This document shows, in pieces, positions 18,583-27,300 of a stretch of DNA of 64,000 nt (its first letter is position 1; each line of letters begins with the position of its first letter). A program made the position numbers and the translations under genes. Origin of the DNA: Allobosea sp. Root483D1 (lineage in GTDB: Bacteria > Pseudomonadota > Alphaproteobacteria > Rhizobiales > Beijerinckiaceae); the NCBI RefSeq assembly GCF_001429505.1, contig NZ_LMJW01000022.1, positions 847,497 to 911,496 of the forward strand, given 5' to 3'. Below the pieces are notes generated by a model, which saw only the letters and a program-made list of their open reading frames with translations, was not told the origin of the DNA and did no database searches.

Positions 18583-19275
18583 ATGAATGCCCGCACGCCC
18601 GATCCGCGCCTCGTCGTCCAGACGGATCTGCTGCGGCCGACCTTCGGCACCAGGCTCAGGCGCTATTTCCTGACCGGGCTGGTGCTGGCGGCGCCGCTCG
18701 CCATCACCGCCTCGGTGACCTGGTGGTTCATCAACCTGGTCGACGGGATGGTGAGGCCGCTGGTGCCGGCCCAGTTCTGGCCCGAAAACTATTTGCCGTT
18801 CCCGCTGCCCGGCTTCGGCTTGATCATCGCGCTGATCGGCCTGACATTGATCGGCTTCTTCGCTGCGAACCTGGTCGGCCGCTCGCTGATCGGCGCCGGC
18901 GAGGCGCTCCTCAACCGGATGCCGGTGGTGCGCGGGCTCTACAAGGGCGTGAAGCAGATCTTCGAGACGATCTTCTCCCAATCCGGCACCTCGTTCCGCA
19001 AGGTCGGCATGGTGCAGTTCCCGCAGCCCGGCATGTGGTCGATCGTCTTCATCGCGCAGGAGGCCGCACCCGAAATCGCCGGCAGGCTGCCCGATAGCGA
19101 GGAGCAGATCGGCGTCTTCCTGCCCTGTACGCCGAACCCGACCACCGGCTTCTTCTTCTATCTGCCGCGGCGCGAGGTGGTGGAGCTTACGATCTCGGTC
19201 GAGGACGGTGCCAAGCTGATCATGTCCGCCGGGCTGATCCAGCCCGGCCAACCAATATCCGACGGGGCGAAATAA
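18583..19275 (+). CDS. DUF502 family membrane protein
   Basis: A 230-residue protein of the DUF502 family. Two N-terminal membrane segments (LTGLVLAAPLAITASVTWWF and GLIIALIGLTLIGFFAANLV) are followed by a soluble domain with the family-typical VRGLYKGVKQIFET, GMVQFPQPGMWSIVFI and TPNPTTGFFFYLPR. Function is unknown. In relatives I recall it next to glmS on one side and recG on the other; here recG is about 2.4 kb away, with regulator genes between. It is divergent from the ybaN-like gene with about 100 bases between. Confidence 0.9.
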   Translation: MNARTPDPRLVVQTDLLRPTFGTRLRRYFLTGLVLAAPLAITASVTWWFINLVDGMVRPLVPAQFWPENYLPFPLPGFGLIIALIGLTLIGFFAANLVGRSLIGAGEALLNRMPVVRGLYKGVKQIFETIFSQSGTSFRKVGMVQFPQPGMWSIVFIAQEAAPEIAGRLPDSEEQIGVFLPCTPNPTTGFFFYLPRREVVELTISVEDGAKLIMSAGLIQPGQPISDGAK

Positions 19276-19276
19276 T

Positions 19277-20110
19277 TCAGTCCTTGAGCGGCACCCAGAT
19301 CTCGACGATGCCGTTGCCGGTCGCGCCGTCGAAGCGCTGGTCCATCAATTCGAGCGTCACGCCCATCGCCGGCTCGCGGCCCGATTTCGGCAGCCAGTCG
19401 CGCCAGATCGCCTCGTAGGTCTGCTTAATGCCGGTGATGTGGCCGCTGTGCTCGAAGACGGCGCAGAGCTGCTCGGGCACGCTCAGGCGCGCGAACTCGT
19501 CCGGCAGATCGCTGAAGGACGAAACCTCGGCACCCGCGATGTAGTCGAAGGCGCCGACATCGTCGCAATTATAGCTCGCGCCATAGGCGACGTAACCCTT
19601 CTGGCCGGGGATATGGCCGAAATGCGGGACGATCCTCTGCCAGAGCAGCGGGATGCCTTGCGTGTTGTCGACCGAGAAATGGCCGCTGAAACCGGCGATC
19701 AGCATGGGCTTGCCGGTGACGAGACGCGGCTCGGCGAGGGGGATTCGGGTTGCGGCGTGCATGGACAGAGGCTCCACGAGAGCAAGGGACGAAAGATCGC
19801 GCCTGGCGCGCAGCTCCTCCGGCGTGATGCCGAACTGCTCGCGGAAGGCACGGGTGAAGGCCTCGTGAGAGCCATAGCCCCAGTCGAGCGCGACCCGGAG
19901 GATGTCGGGTGCGCCATCGGCGAGCTGACGCGCCGCTTCCGAGAGCCGGCGCTCGCGCACATAGCGCATCACCGAGCGGCCGGTCGCCACGCCGAAGGCG
20001 CGGCTGAGATGGAAGCGCGAGACGCCGCTGACCTCCGCGATCTCGTCGAGCGAGAGCTCGGAGGCGAAGCGGCTTTCGATGCACCAGAGGGCTTTCTTGA
20101 TCGGGTCCAT
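19277..20110 (-). CDS. AraC-family regulator with GyrI-like effector domain
   Basis: A 277-residue regulator. The double helix-turn-helix is at the N-terminus (LSLDEIAEVSGVSRFHLSRA at about 19-38, then VALDWGYGSHEAFTRAFREQ and FGITPEELR). Residues ~120-277 form a GyrI-like small-molecule binding domain (RLVTGKPMLIAGFSGHFSV, YVAYGASYNCDDVGAFDYIA, VEIWVPLKD). This SoxS/Rob-like HTH joined to a GyrI domain is typical of drug- or stress-sensing activators of the Rob type. It ends only a base past the DUF502 stop, tail to tail. No obvious target gene lies beside it. Confidence 0.91.
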   Translation of the reverse strand: MDPIKKALWCIESRFASELSLDEIAEVSGVSRFHLSRAFGVATGRSVMRYVRERRLSEAARQLADGAPDILRVALDWGYGSHEAFTRAFREQFGITPEELRARRDLSSLALVEPLSMHAATRIPLAEPRLVTGKPMLIAGFSGHFSVDNTQGIPLLWQRIVPHFGHIPGQKGYVAYGASYNCDDVGAFDYIAGAEVSSFSDLPDEFARLSVPEQLCAVFEHSGHITGIKQTYEAIWRDWLPKSGREPAMGVTLELMDQRFDGATGNGIVEIWVPLKD

Positions 20111-20179
20111 GGCTCACTCACGAAACGCCGGCACCATGGCCGAGGCGAGGCGGGTCCGCTTGATCGGGATTGCTGCCGC

Positions 20180-21073
20180 TTACGATCGCGAAGCCTTGAC
20201 GACATCGAGAAAGGCCCGCAGCGCCGGCGGCACGGCGCGATGGCCGGGATAATAGACCGCGACTCGTTCGGAAGCGGGCGTCCAGGCTGCCAGAACCCGG
20301 CGAAGACGTCCCTCGGCCAGCGCAGCTTCGGCGGCCGGGCTGGCGACATAGGCGATGCCTAGCCCCTTGATCGCAGCGTCCACCATCAGTTCCTCGTCGT
20401 CGAGGATGATCGGGCCGGCGGTGTCGACCGTCAGCGCCTGTCCGGCTCGCTCGAACTCCCAGCGATAGAGTTTGCCGTTGGGCACGCGGTGGCCGATGCA
20501 GCGATGGCGCTTCAGCTCGTCGGGCGTGGCCGGCTCGCCGAAGCGTTCGAGATAGGCCGGCGATGCGACGCAGACGAAGCTGACGGCGCCGGCGAAGGGC
20601 ACGGCGATCATGTCCTTCGGGATCGAGCCGACGAGACGCACGCCGGCATCGAATCCGGCCGAGACGATGTCGATCAGCTTCCCTTCGACGACGAGGTCGA
20701 CGACCACATCGGGAAAGCGCTCAGACAGCGCCGGTAGAACGTCACGAACGAGAATGGCGGCCGCCAACCGCGGCGCGTTGATCCGGACGGTCCCAACCAC
20801 ATTGCCACGGAACGCGGCGACGCTGTCGAGGGCCTCGTCCAGCGTCGCGAGCGCCGGCTGAAGACGGCCGAGCAGCTCGAAGCCGGCCTCCGTCGGCGAA
20901 ACGCTGCGCGTCGTGCGGTTGAGCAGACGAACGCCCATGCGCTCCTCCAGGGCACGCATCGCATGGCTCAGGGTGGAAGGCGCCGTGCCGAGCTCATCCG
21001 CCGCGCGCCGGAAACTGCGGCGGGTCGCGACGGTGACGAAGGCGGTGAGGTCGTTGAGCGATGGGCGAGCCAT
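20180..21073 (-). CDS. LysR-family transcriptional regulator, divergent from ridA-like gene
   Basis: A 297-residue regulator. The HTH is at residues 4-62 (LNDLTAFVTVATRRSFRRAA, APSTLSHAMRALEERMGVRL, LNRTTRSVSPTEAG), followed by the CrgA-like effector domain with GTVRINAPRLAAAIL and VDAGVRL-type motifs. I chose ATG at 21073 (MARPSLNDL); an in-frame ATG at 21109 adds 12 residues that are not family-like. It is transcribed away from the RidA-family gene with about 140 bases between, the arrangement expected if it controls that gene. Confidence 0.9.
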   Translation of the reverse strand: MARPSLNDLTAFVTVATRRSFRRAADELGTAPSTLSHAMRALEERMGVRLLNRTTRSVSPTEAGFELLGRLQPALATLDEALDSVAAFRGNVVGTVRINAPRLAAAILVRDVLPALSERFPDVVVDLVVEGKLIDIVSAGFDAGVRLVGSIPKDMIAVPFAGAVSFVCVASPAYLERFGEPATPDELKRHRCIGHRVPNGKLYRWEFERAGQALTVDTAGPIILDDEELMVDAAIKGLGIAYVASPAAEAALAEGRLRRVLAAWTPASERVAVYYPGHRAVPPALRAFLDVVKASRS

Positions 21074-21210
21074 TGCTGGCCAATCTGCATCAGCCTGTAC
21101 GAATTTCAACGGCTAATCCGAACAGTGATCGCCCTCCATCTCCTGTCGGCATGAACGCAGCCCCGCGGCTTCGGCCCGCTAGCGTTTCGAAAACCGAGAA
21201 AGGAAACGAG

Positions 21211-21636
21211 ATGCCTAAACGCGATGCGATTTTCCCTGCCGACCGGCACGCACTGTACGATCTCCATCAGTACTCGGCTGCCATCCGGCACGGCGACCTG
21301 CTCTTCATCTCAGGCCAGGTCGGCAGCCGCGCGGATGGCTCGCCCGAGCCGGTGTTCGAGGATCAGGTCCGGCGGGCCTTCGCCAATCTGCGCGCCGTGC
21401 TGGCGGCGGCAGGCGCGAGCTTCGACGACGTGATCGACGTCATCTCCTTCCACACCGATCCGCAGGCGCAGTTCGACACGGTAATGGCAATCCGAGCCGA
21501 GGAAATCGGCGATCCGCCCTATCCGACCTGGACCGCTGTCGGCGTGACATGGCTCGCCGGATTCGACTTCGAGCTCAAGGTGACCGCCCGAATCCCGTCC
21601 ACATCGGCTCAAAACACACCTGGGACGCGGGGCTGA
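21211..21636 (+). CDS. RidA/YjgF/Rid-family protein
   Basis: A 141-residue member of the Rid family, trimeric enzymes that hydrolyse reactive enamine/imine intermediates or have diverged into related deaminases. It shows YSAAIRHGDLLFISGQVGSR, VRRAFANLRAVLAAAGASFD and DVIDVISFHTD, then PTWTAVGVTWLAG in place of the usual R-(S/T)-xV motif. Absence of the Arg of archetypal RidA suggests a Rid4-7-type relative with a different substrate. ATG at 21211 follows AAAGGAAACGAG. The divergent LysR gene probably regulates it. Confidence 0.87.
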   Translation: MPKRDAIFPADRHALYDLHQYSAAIRHGDLLFISGQVGSRADGSPEPVFEDQVRRAFANLRAVLAAAGASFDDVIDVISFHTDPQAQFDTVMAIRAEEIGDPPYPTWTAVGVTWLAGFDFELKVTARIPSTSAQNTPGTRG

Positions 21637-21644
21637 GTATCGCC

Positions 21645-23747
21645 TCAGCCGGCCCGCAGCAGGCGGATCGCGACGTCGCGCTCGAACAGATAGAGCAGCG
21701 TCCGGATCGCCTGCCCGCGCGGCGTCTCCAGATGCGGATCGCGCTCGATCAGCAGGCGGGCATCGTCGCGCGCTGTCGCCAGGAGATCGCCGTCTATCTC
21801 CGGCCGGGCGATGCGCCAGTCTGGAGAGCCGGACTGCTTGGTGCCAAGCACCTCGCCTTCGCCACGCAGGCGCAGATCCTCCTCGGCGATGCGGAAGCCA
21901 TCCTCGCTCTCGCGCATCATGGCGAGGCGCGCTTCCGCCACTTGCCCGAGCGGGCCCTTGTAGAGCAGGAGGCAGGTCGAGGCGGCGCTGCCGCGCCCGA
22001 TCCGCCCGCGCAATTGGTGGAGCTGGGCGAGCCCGAAGCGCTCGGCGTGCTCGATCACCATCACCGAGGCGTTGGGCACATCGACGCCGACTTCGATCAC
22101 CGTGGTCGAGACCAGCACGCGCGTCTGTCCGCCGGAGAAGGCCGCCATCGCCGCGTCCTTGTCGCGTCCCGGCATCTGGCCGTGCAGCAGGCCGACCTTG
22201 TCGCCGAACTCCTCCTGCAAGGCCTCGAAGCGCTGCTGCGCGGCGGCAACGTCGAGCGTGTCGGATTCCTGCACCAGCGGGCAGACCCAGTAGACCTGCG
22301 CGCCGCTCTCCAGCGCCCGCCCGACCGCGCCGACAACCTCGTCATAGCGCTCGAGCGAAATCGCCCGCGTGGTGATCGGCTTCCGGCCAGCCGGCTTCTC
22401 GGCGAGGATCGAGATGTCCATGTCGCCGAACCAGGTCAGCGACAGCGTGCGCGGAATCGGCGTCGCGGTCATCACCAGGATATCGACCGCCTCGCCCTTG
22501 GCGCCGAGCAACAGGCGCTGATGCACGCCGAAACGGTGCTGCTCGTCGACGACGGCGAGCGCTAGGTCATGGAAGGCGACGCCTTCCTGGAACAGCGCAT
22601 GGGTGCCGACCGCGATATCGATCTCACCATTCGCCAGGCCTTCCAGCACCTGCCGCCGGCCGGCGCCCTTCTCGCGACCGGTGAGCAGCGCAAGCTTGAG
22701 GCCGGCCTTGTCGGCGAGCGGCGCCAGGCGCTCGGCATGCTGCCGGGCGAGGATCTCGGTCGGCGCCATCAGAACCGATTGCCGTTTGGCCTCGGCGGCG
22801 GCCGCCATCGCCAGCAGCGCGACCACGGTCTTGCCCGAGCCGACATCGCCCTGGAGCAGGCGCAGCATGCGCTCGGGCTTTTCCATGTCGTCATGGATGT
22901 CGGCGATCGCCTGGCGCTGGCCGTCGGTCAGCTTGAAGGGCAGGGCGGTCTCGATGGCGTGACGCAGGGCGCCATCGCCCGCCGTGGCGCGGCCGGCCGC
23001 CTTCTTCTGCTGGCGGCGCACGAGCGCGAGCGCGATCTGGCTCGCCAGCAGTTCGTCATAGGCGATGCGCCGGCGTGCGACCGTTTCCCCCGTTGCAGCC
23101 TTGAGGTCGACAGGGTGGTGCAGGGCGTCGATCGCATTGCGGAAAGGCACGAAGTCGTTGCGGGCCACGAAAGCCTCATCCTGCCATTCCGGCAGCTCCG
23201 GGCAGCGCTCGGCTGCGCCGGCGGCGATGCGCGCCATGACGCGCCCGCCGATTCCCTCCGTGAGCCCATAGACCGGCTCGACCGAGGGCATGGTCGCGGC
23301 GATCTTGGGATCGAATATGCGATCGGGATGCACCATCTGGCGCATGCCGTCCCAGAGCTCGAGCTTGCCGGAGATGATGCGATAGGCACCGATCGGCAGG
23401 CTCTGCAGGAGATGGCGGACATCGGCATGGAAGAAGACCAATGTCACGTCGCCGGTCTCGTCCTCGACGATGATGCGATAGGGCGCCTTGGCCTTGGTCG
23501 GCGGGGCAGGGCGATGCTCGGTCACCCTTGCCGAGAAGGTGGCGATCTCGCCGATCGGCGCCTCGATGATGCTCTCGCTCGGCCGGCGGTCGATCGCGCC
23601 GGTCGGCAGATGGAAGATGAGGTCGATGACGCGGGCCGCGTGCGTTTCGTCGCCCAGCAGCTTGTCGAGCGCCTTGGCGAGCTTGGGGCCGACGCCTGAG
23701 AGCGTCGTGGCCGGGGCGAAGAGCGGATCAAGGAGGGAAGGGCGCAA
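21645..23747 (-). CDS. recG: ATP-dependent DNA helicase RecG
   Basis: A branch-migrating helicase for stalled forks and Holliday junctions. The 700-residue protein has the N-terminal wedge/OB domain (GVGPKLAKALDKLL, VTLVFFHADVRHLL), Walker A GDVGSGKTVVAL, the DEQHRFGVHQR box, TATPIPRTL, and the helicase C-terminal QLRGRIGRGSAAS with the TRG-region end. The start matching relatives (MRPSLLDPLFAPATTL) is a TTG at 23747; no better initiation codon lies in frame nearby and no strong ribosome binding site is seen. It is divergent from sdhE and mfd. Confidence 0.95.
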   Translation of the reverse strand: MRPSLLDPLFAPATTLSGVGPKLAKALDKLLGDETHAARVIDLIFHLPTGAIDRRPSESIIEAPIGEIATFSARVTEHRPAPPTKAKAPYRIIVEDETGDVTLVFFHADVRHLLQSLPIGAYRIISGKLELWDGMRQMVHPDRIFDPKIAATMPSVEPVYGLTEGIGGRVMARIAAGAAERCPELPEWQDEAFVARNDFVPFRNAIDALHHPVDLKAATGETVARRRIAYDELLASQIALALVRRQQKKAAGRATAGDGALRHAIETALPFKLTDGQRQAIADIHDDMEKPERMLRLLQGDVGSGKTVVALLAMAAAAEAKRQSVLMAPTEILARQHAERLAPLADKAGLKLALLTGREKGAGRRQVLEGLANGEIDIAVGTHALFQEGVAFHDLALAVVDEQHRFGVHQRLLLGAKGEAVDILVMTATPIPRTLSLTWFGDMDISILAEKPAGRKPITTRAISLERYDEVVGAVGRALESGAQVYWVCPLVQESDTLDVAAAQQRFEALQEEFGDKVGLLHGQMPGRDKDAAMAAFSGGQTRVLVSTTVIEVGVDVPNASVMVIEHAERFGLAQLHQLRGRIGRGSAASTCLLLYKGPLGQVAEARLAMMRESEDGFRIAEEDLRLRGEGEVLGTKQSGSPDWRIARPEIDGDLLATARDDARLLIERDPHLETPRGQAIRTLLYLFERDVAIRLLRAG

Positions 23748-23834
23748 AAGCGGCTCACGGCATGTCAGGAGTGCGAGGCCTCGCGGCGTTTCAGCCGCTG
23801 ACTTCGCGAGGGTCGCTCGCTATATAGCTCGCCA

Positions 23835-23884
23835 GAGCAGGATGCGGAAAAAGTGGGAACCGGTTTTTCGCAATAATCCTGCTC
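23835..23884. repeat. 50-base palindromic intergenic element
   Basis: Outer arms GAGCAGGAT (23835-23843) and ATCCTGCTC (23876-23884) are perfect, and a further inner pair GCGGAAAAA/TTTTTCGC continues the stem with a small bulge. It lies in the gap between the divergent recG and sdhE genes. The sequence resembles a palindrome family I recall in intergenic DNA of Hyphomicrobiales. Because it sits between two starts it is unlikely to be a simple terminator. Confidence 0.75.
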
Positions 23885-23948
23885 CGCTTTCAAGGCAGGC
23901 TCCGCGACGGGGCCGGCCCGTTTCGCATTGGACCGCGCGAGGGAAACG

Positions 23949-24245
23949 ATGAGTGGCTCGACCCGTAGCAGCGAAGGTCTCGACCCGCGCCGGCGCAAGA
24001 TCCTGTTCCGTGCCTGGCATCGCGGCATGCGCGAGACCGATCTGATCATGGGCCGCTTCGCCGATGCGCAGATCGGTGCGCTCAGCGAGGCCGAGCTCGA
24101 CGAGTTCGAGCGGCTAATCGAGGTGCTGGATCGCGACCTGCTGAGCTGGATCACCGGCGAGGCTGATGTGCCGGAGAACTACGATAGCGACGTGTTCCGG
24201 CGGCTGAAGGCCTTTCACCAGCACGACAAGCCGATCCACGTCTGA
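23949..24245 (+). CDS. sdhE: Succinate dehydrogenase FAD assembly factor 2
   Basis: A 98-residue SdhE/YgfY-family protein that promotes covalent FAD attachment to SdhA and related flavoproteins. The diagnostic segment RRKILFRAWHRGMRETDLIM, containing the RGxxE surface (residues ~26-30), is present, followed by the five-helix-bundle region LDEFERLIEVLDRDLLSWI. ATG at 23949 follows GGGAAACG. It sits between recG and mfd, the conserved alphaproteobacterial order. Confidence 0.93.
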   Translation: MSGSTRSSEGLDPRRRKILFRAWHRGMRETDLIMGRFADAQIGALSEAELDEFERLIEVLDRDLLSWITGEADVPENYDSDVFRRLKAFHQHDKPIHV

Positions 24246-24254
24246 GCTTCCGTC

Positions 24255-24276
24255 ATGGTCGGATTTGACCGACCAT
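24255..24276. repeat. Hairpin after sdhE
   Basis: A perfect 8-base-pair dyad (ATGGTCGG at 24255-24262 and CCGACCAT at 24269-24276, loop ATTTGA) begins 10 bases after the sdhE stop. A short second dyad ACCAG/CTGGT (24284-24299) follows it. There is no T-tract, so it would be a weak or Rho-assisted stop, or an attenuating structure ahead of mfd. Confidence 0.45.
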
Positions 24277-24305
24277 CTCGGAAACCAGAGCCCGCTGGTC
24301 CTGAG

Positions 24306-24328
24306 ATTCTCGGGACCAGCCCGAGAAT
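24306..24328. repeat. ATTCTCGGG hairpin in the mfd leader
   Basis: Nine-base perfect arms ATTCTCGGG (24306-24314) and CCCGAGAAT (24320-24328) with a 5-base loop end 21 bases before the mfd start. The same nine-base arms recur after mfd at 27912-27945. The element could affect mfd translation. Confidence 0.5.
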
Positions 24329-24349
24329 GACGCCTGAGAAAATTACCCG

Positions 24350-27300
24350 ATGAGCATTCCGCCTCCCGCCCAGATCGCCAAGCCACAGCTCGAGCGCATC
24401 CTCGATGCGCTGAATCGTGGCGACAAGCCGACGCTCGCCGGCGTGCCCGATGGCTTCGACGCCGTCGTGCTCGCCGATCTAACGCGCGCCCGCGCCAAGA
24501 AGTCGGAAGGGCCGGCGCTGATCGTCTTCATCGCCCGCGACGGCCAGCGCCTGCAGGTGCTGGAGAACGCGCTCCAGTTCGTCGCGCCCGATCTCGAGGT
24601 GATGAGCTTCCCGGCCTGGGACTGCCAGCCCTATGACCGCGTCTCGCCGGCACCCTCGATCGTGGCGCACCGGATGACGACGCTGTCGCGGCTGGCCAGG
24701 ACCAAATCGGGCGACAAGCCGCGCCTGCTGCTGACCACCGTCAATGCCGCGCTCCAGCGCGTGCCGGCCTTCGGCAAGGTCGCCTCCGAGAGCTTCTCGG
24801 CAGCGCCGGGCAACATGGTCGACACCGAGGAGCTGGCGCGCTGGCTCGACATCAACGGCTATATGCGCACCTCGACCGTACGCGAGACCGGCGAATTCGC
24901 CGTGCGCGGCGGCATCGTCGACCTCTACCCGCCGGGGATGCCGGCGCCGATCCGGCTCGACTTCTTCGGCGATACGCTGGAATCGATCCGGACCTTCGAT
25001 CCGGAAACGCAGCGCACCACCGGGCAATTGCGCGGGCTCGACCTCGTGCCGATGTCCGAAGCGCAGATGACGAGCGACTCGATCCGTCGCTTCCGCCAGT
25101 CCTATATTTCGACCTTCGGCACGCCCGGCCGCGACGACACGCTCTACGAGGCGGTGAGCGAGGGCAGGCGCCCTGCGGGCCTCGAGCACTGGCTGCCGCT
25201 GCTGGCGGAAAAGCTCGACACCCTCTTCACCTATCTGCCCGATGTGCCGATCGTGCTCGACCATCAGGCCGAGGACGCGGTCGGCGAACGCATCAGCCTG
25301 ATCAAGGACTATTACGACGCCCGCAAGAGCGCGCTCGACCAGCCCTCGCCGGGCTCGATGCCTTACAAGCCGCTGCTGCCTGAGGCGCTTTATCTCTCGC
25401 CGGGCGACTGGCGCGGCATCGTCGGCGAAGCTGGCGTGGCCTCGCTGACGCCGTTCCAGCTGCCGGAGAGCGACGGCAAGCTCGTCGTCGATCTCTCCGG
25501 CAAGCAGGGCCGCAGCTTCGCCGCTGAGCGCGCGGACAATGCCGGCAGCGTCTTCGACGCGGCCGTTGCGCATGTGAAGGCGCTGGAAGCTGAAGGCCGG
25601 CGCGTCATCCTTGCCGCCTGGTCGGAAGGCTCGCGCGAGCGCCTCGCCCATGTGCTGGCCGATCACGGCCTCAAGACCGTGCAGATGACCGGCTCGCTGC
25701 GGGCCGCCTTTGACCTCAAGCCCGGCACCACCGCGCTTGCGGTCTGGGGTTTCGAAACCGGTTTCGAGGCCGGCAAGCTCGCGGTCATCGGCGAGCAGGA
25801 CATTCTCGGCGACCGCCTGGTGCGGCCGCGCCGCAAGACGCGCCGGCCGCAGGATTTCATCAACGAGCTGTCCGCGCTGACGCCCGGCGACATCGTCGTC
25901 CATGTCGACCATGGCATCGGCCGCTTCGTCGGCCTGCAGACGATCACGGCGGCCGGCGCGCCGCATGACTGCCTCGAAATCCATTATGCCGGCGACGCCA
26001 AGCTGTTCTTGCCGGCCGAGAACATCGAGCTGCTCTCGCGCTATGGCTCGGAGGACACCGAGGTCGTGCTCGACCGGCTCGGTGGCGGTGGCTGGCAGGC
26101 GCGCAAGGCCAAGCTGAAGCAGCGCATCCGCGAAATGGCGGGCAAGCTGATCCAGATCGCCGCGGCCCGCGCGCTGAAAGAAGCCCCGCGCCTGATCCCG
26201 CAAGACGGGCTCTATGACGAGTTCTGCGCCCGCTTCCCCTATGAGGAGACAGAGGACCAGCAGAACACCATCGACGCCGTGCTCGACGACCTCGCTGCCG
26301 GCCGCCCGATGGACCGGCTGGTCTGCGGTGATGTCGGCTTCGGCAAGACCGAGGTGGCGTTGCGTGCCGCCTTCACCACTGCGCTCGCCGGTAAGCAGGT
26401 CGCCGTCGTGGTGCCGACGACGCTGCTCGCGCGCCAGCACTATCGCAATTTCGTCGAGCGCTTCGCCGGGCTGCCGGTCAATGTCGGGCAGGCCTCGCGC
26501 TTCGTGTCGGCGCCCGATCTCAAGGCGGTGAAGCAGGGCATTTCCGACGGCACCATGGACATCACCGTCGGCACCCATGCCCTCCTCGGCAAGGGCATCG
26601 ACTTCAAGGATCTCGGCCTCGTCATCGTCGACGAGGAGCAGCATTTCGGCGTCGCCCACAAGGAGCGGCTGAAGGAGATGCGGGCCGAGGTGCACATGCT
26701 GACACTGACCGCGACGCCGATCCCGCGCACGCTCCAGCTCGCCATGACCGGGGTGCGCGAGCTCTCGATCATCGCGACGCCGCCGGTCGACCGCCTCGCG
26801 GTGCGTACCTTCGTCACACCGTTCGATCCGCTGATCGTGCGCGAGGCGCTGCTGCGCGAGCGCTACCGGGGAGGGCGCTCGTTCTATGTCGTGCCGCGCA
26901 TCGAGGACATCGCCGAGGTCAAGGACTTCCTCGACAAGCAGGTGCCGGAGGCCAAGGTCGGCATCGCCCATGGCCAGATGGCGGCGGGCACGCTGGAGGA
27001 CGTGATGACGGCCTTCTACGAGGGCCAGTACGACATCCTGCTCTCGACCACGATCGTCGAATCCGGGCTCGACATCCCGACCGCCAACACGCTGATCGTG
27101 CACCGTGCCGACATGTTCGGCCTCGCCCAGCTCTATCAGCTGCGCGGCCGCGTCGGCCGCTCGAAGGTCCGCGCCTATGCGCTCTTCACCGTGCCGGCCA
27201 ACCGCAAGCTGACCGACCAAGCCGACAAGCGCCTGAAGGTGCTGCAATCGCTCGACACGCTCGGCGCCGGCTTCCAGCTCGCCAGCCACGATCTCGACAT

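Noticed and set aside
24479..27289. A 936-codon open frame antisense to mfd
   Set aside because: Its translation is a low-complexity mix of Arg, Ala, Asp and Gly typical of the reverse strand of GC-rich coding DNA, whereas the forward frame has full Mfd motifs.
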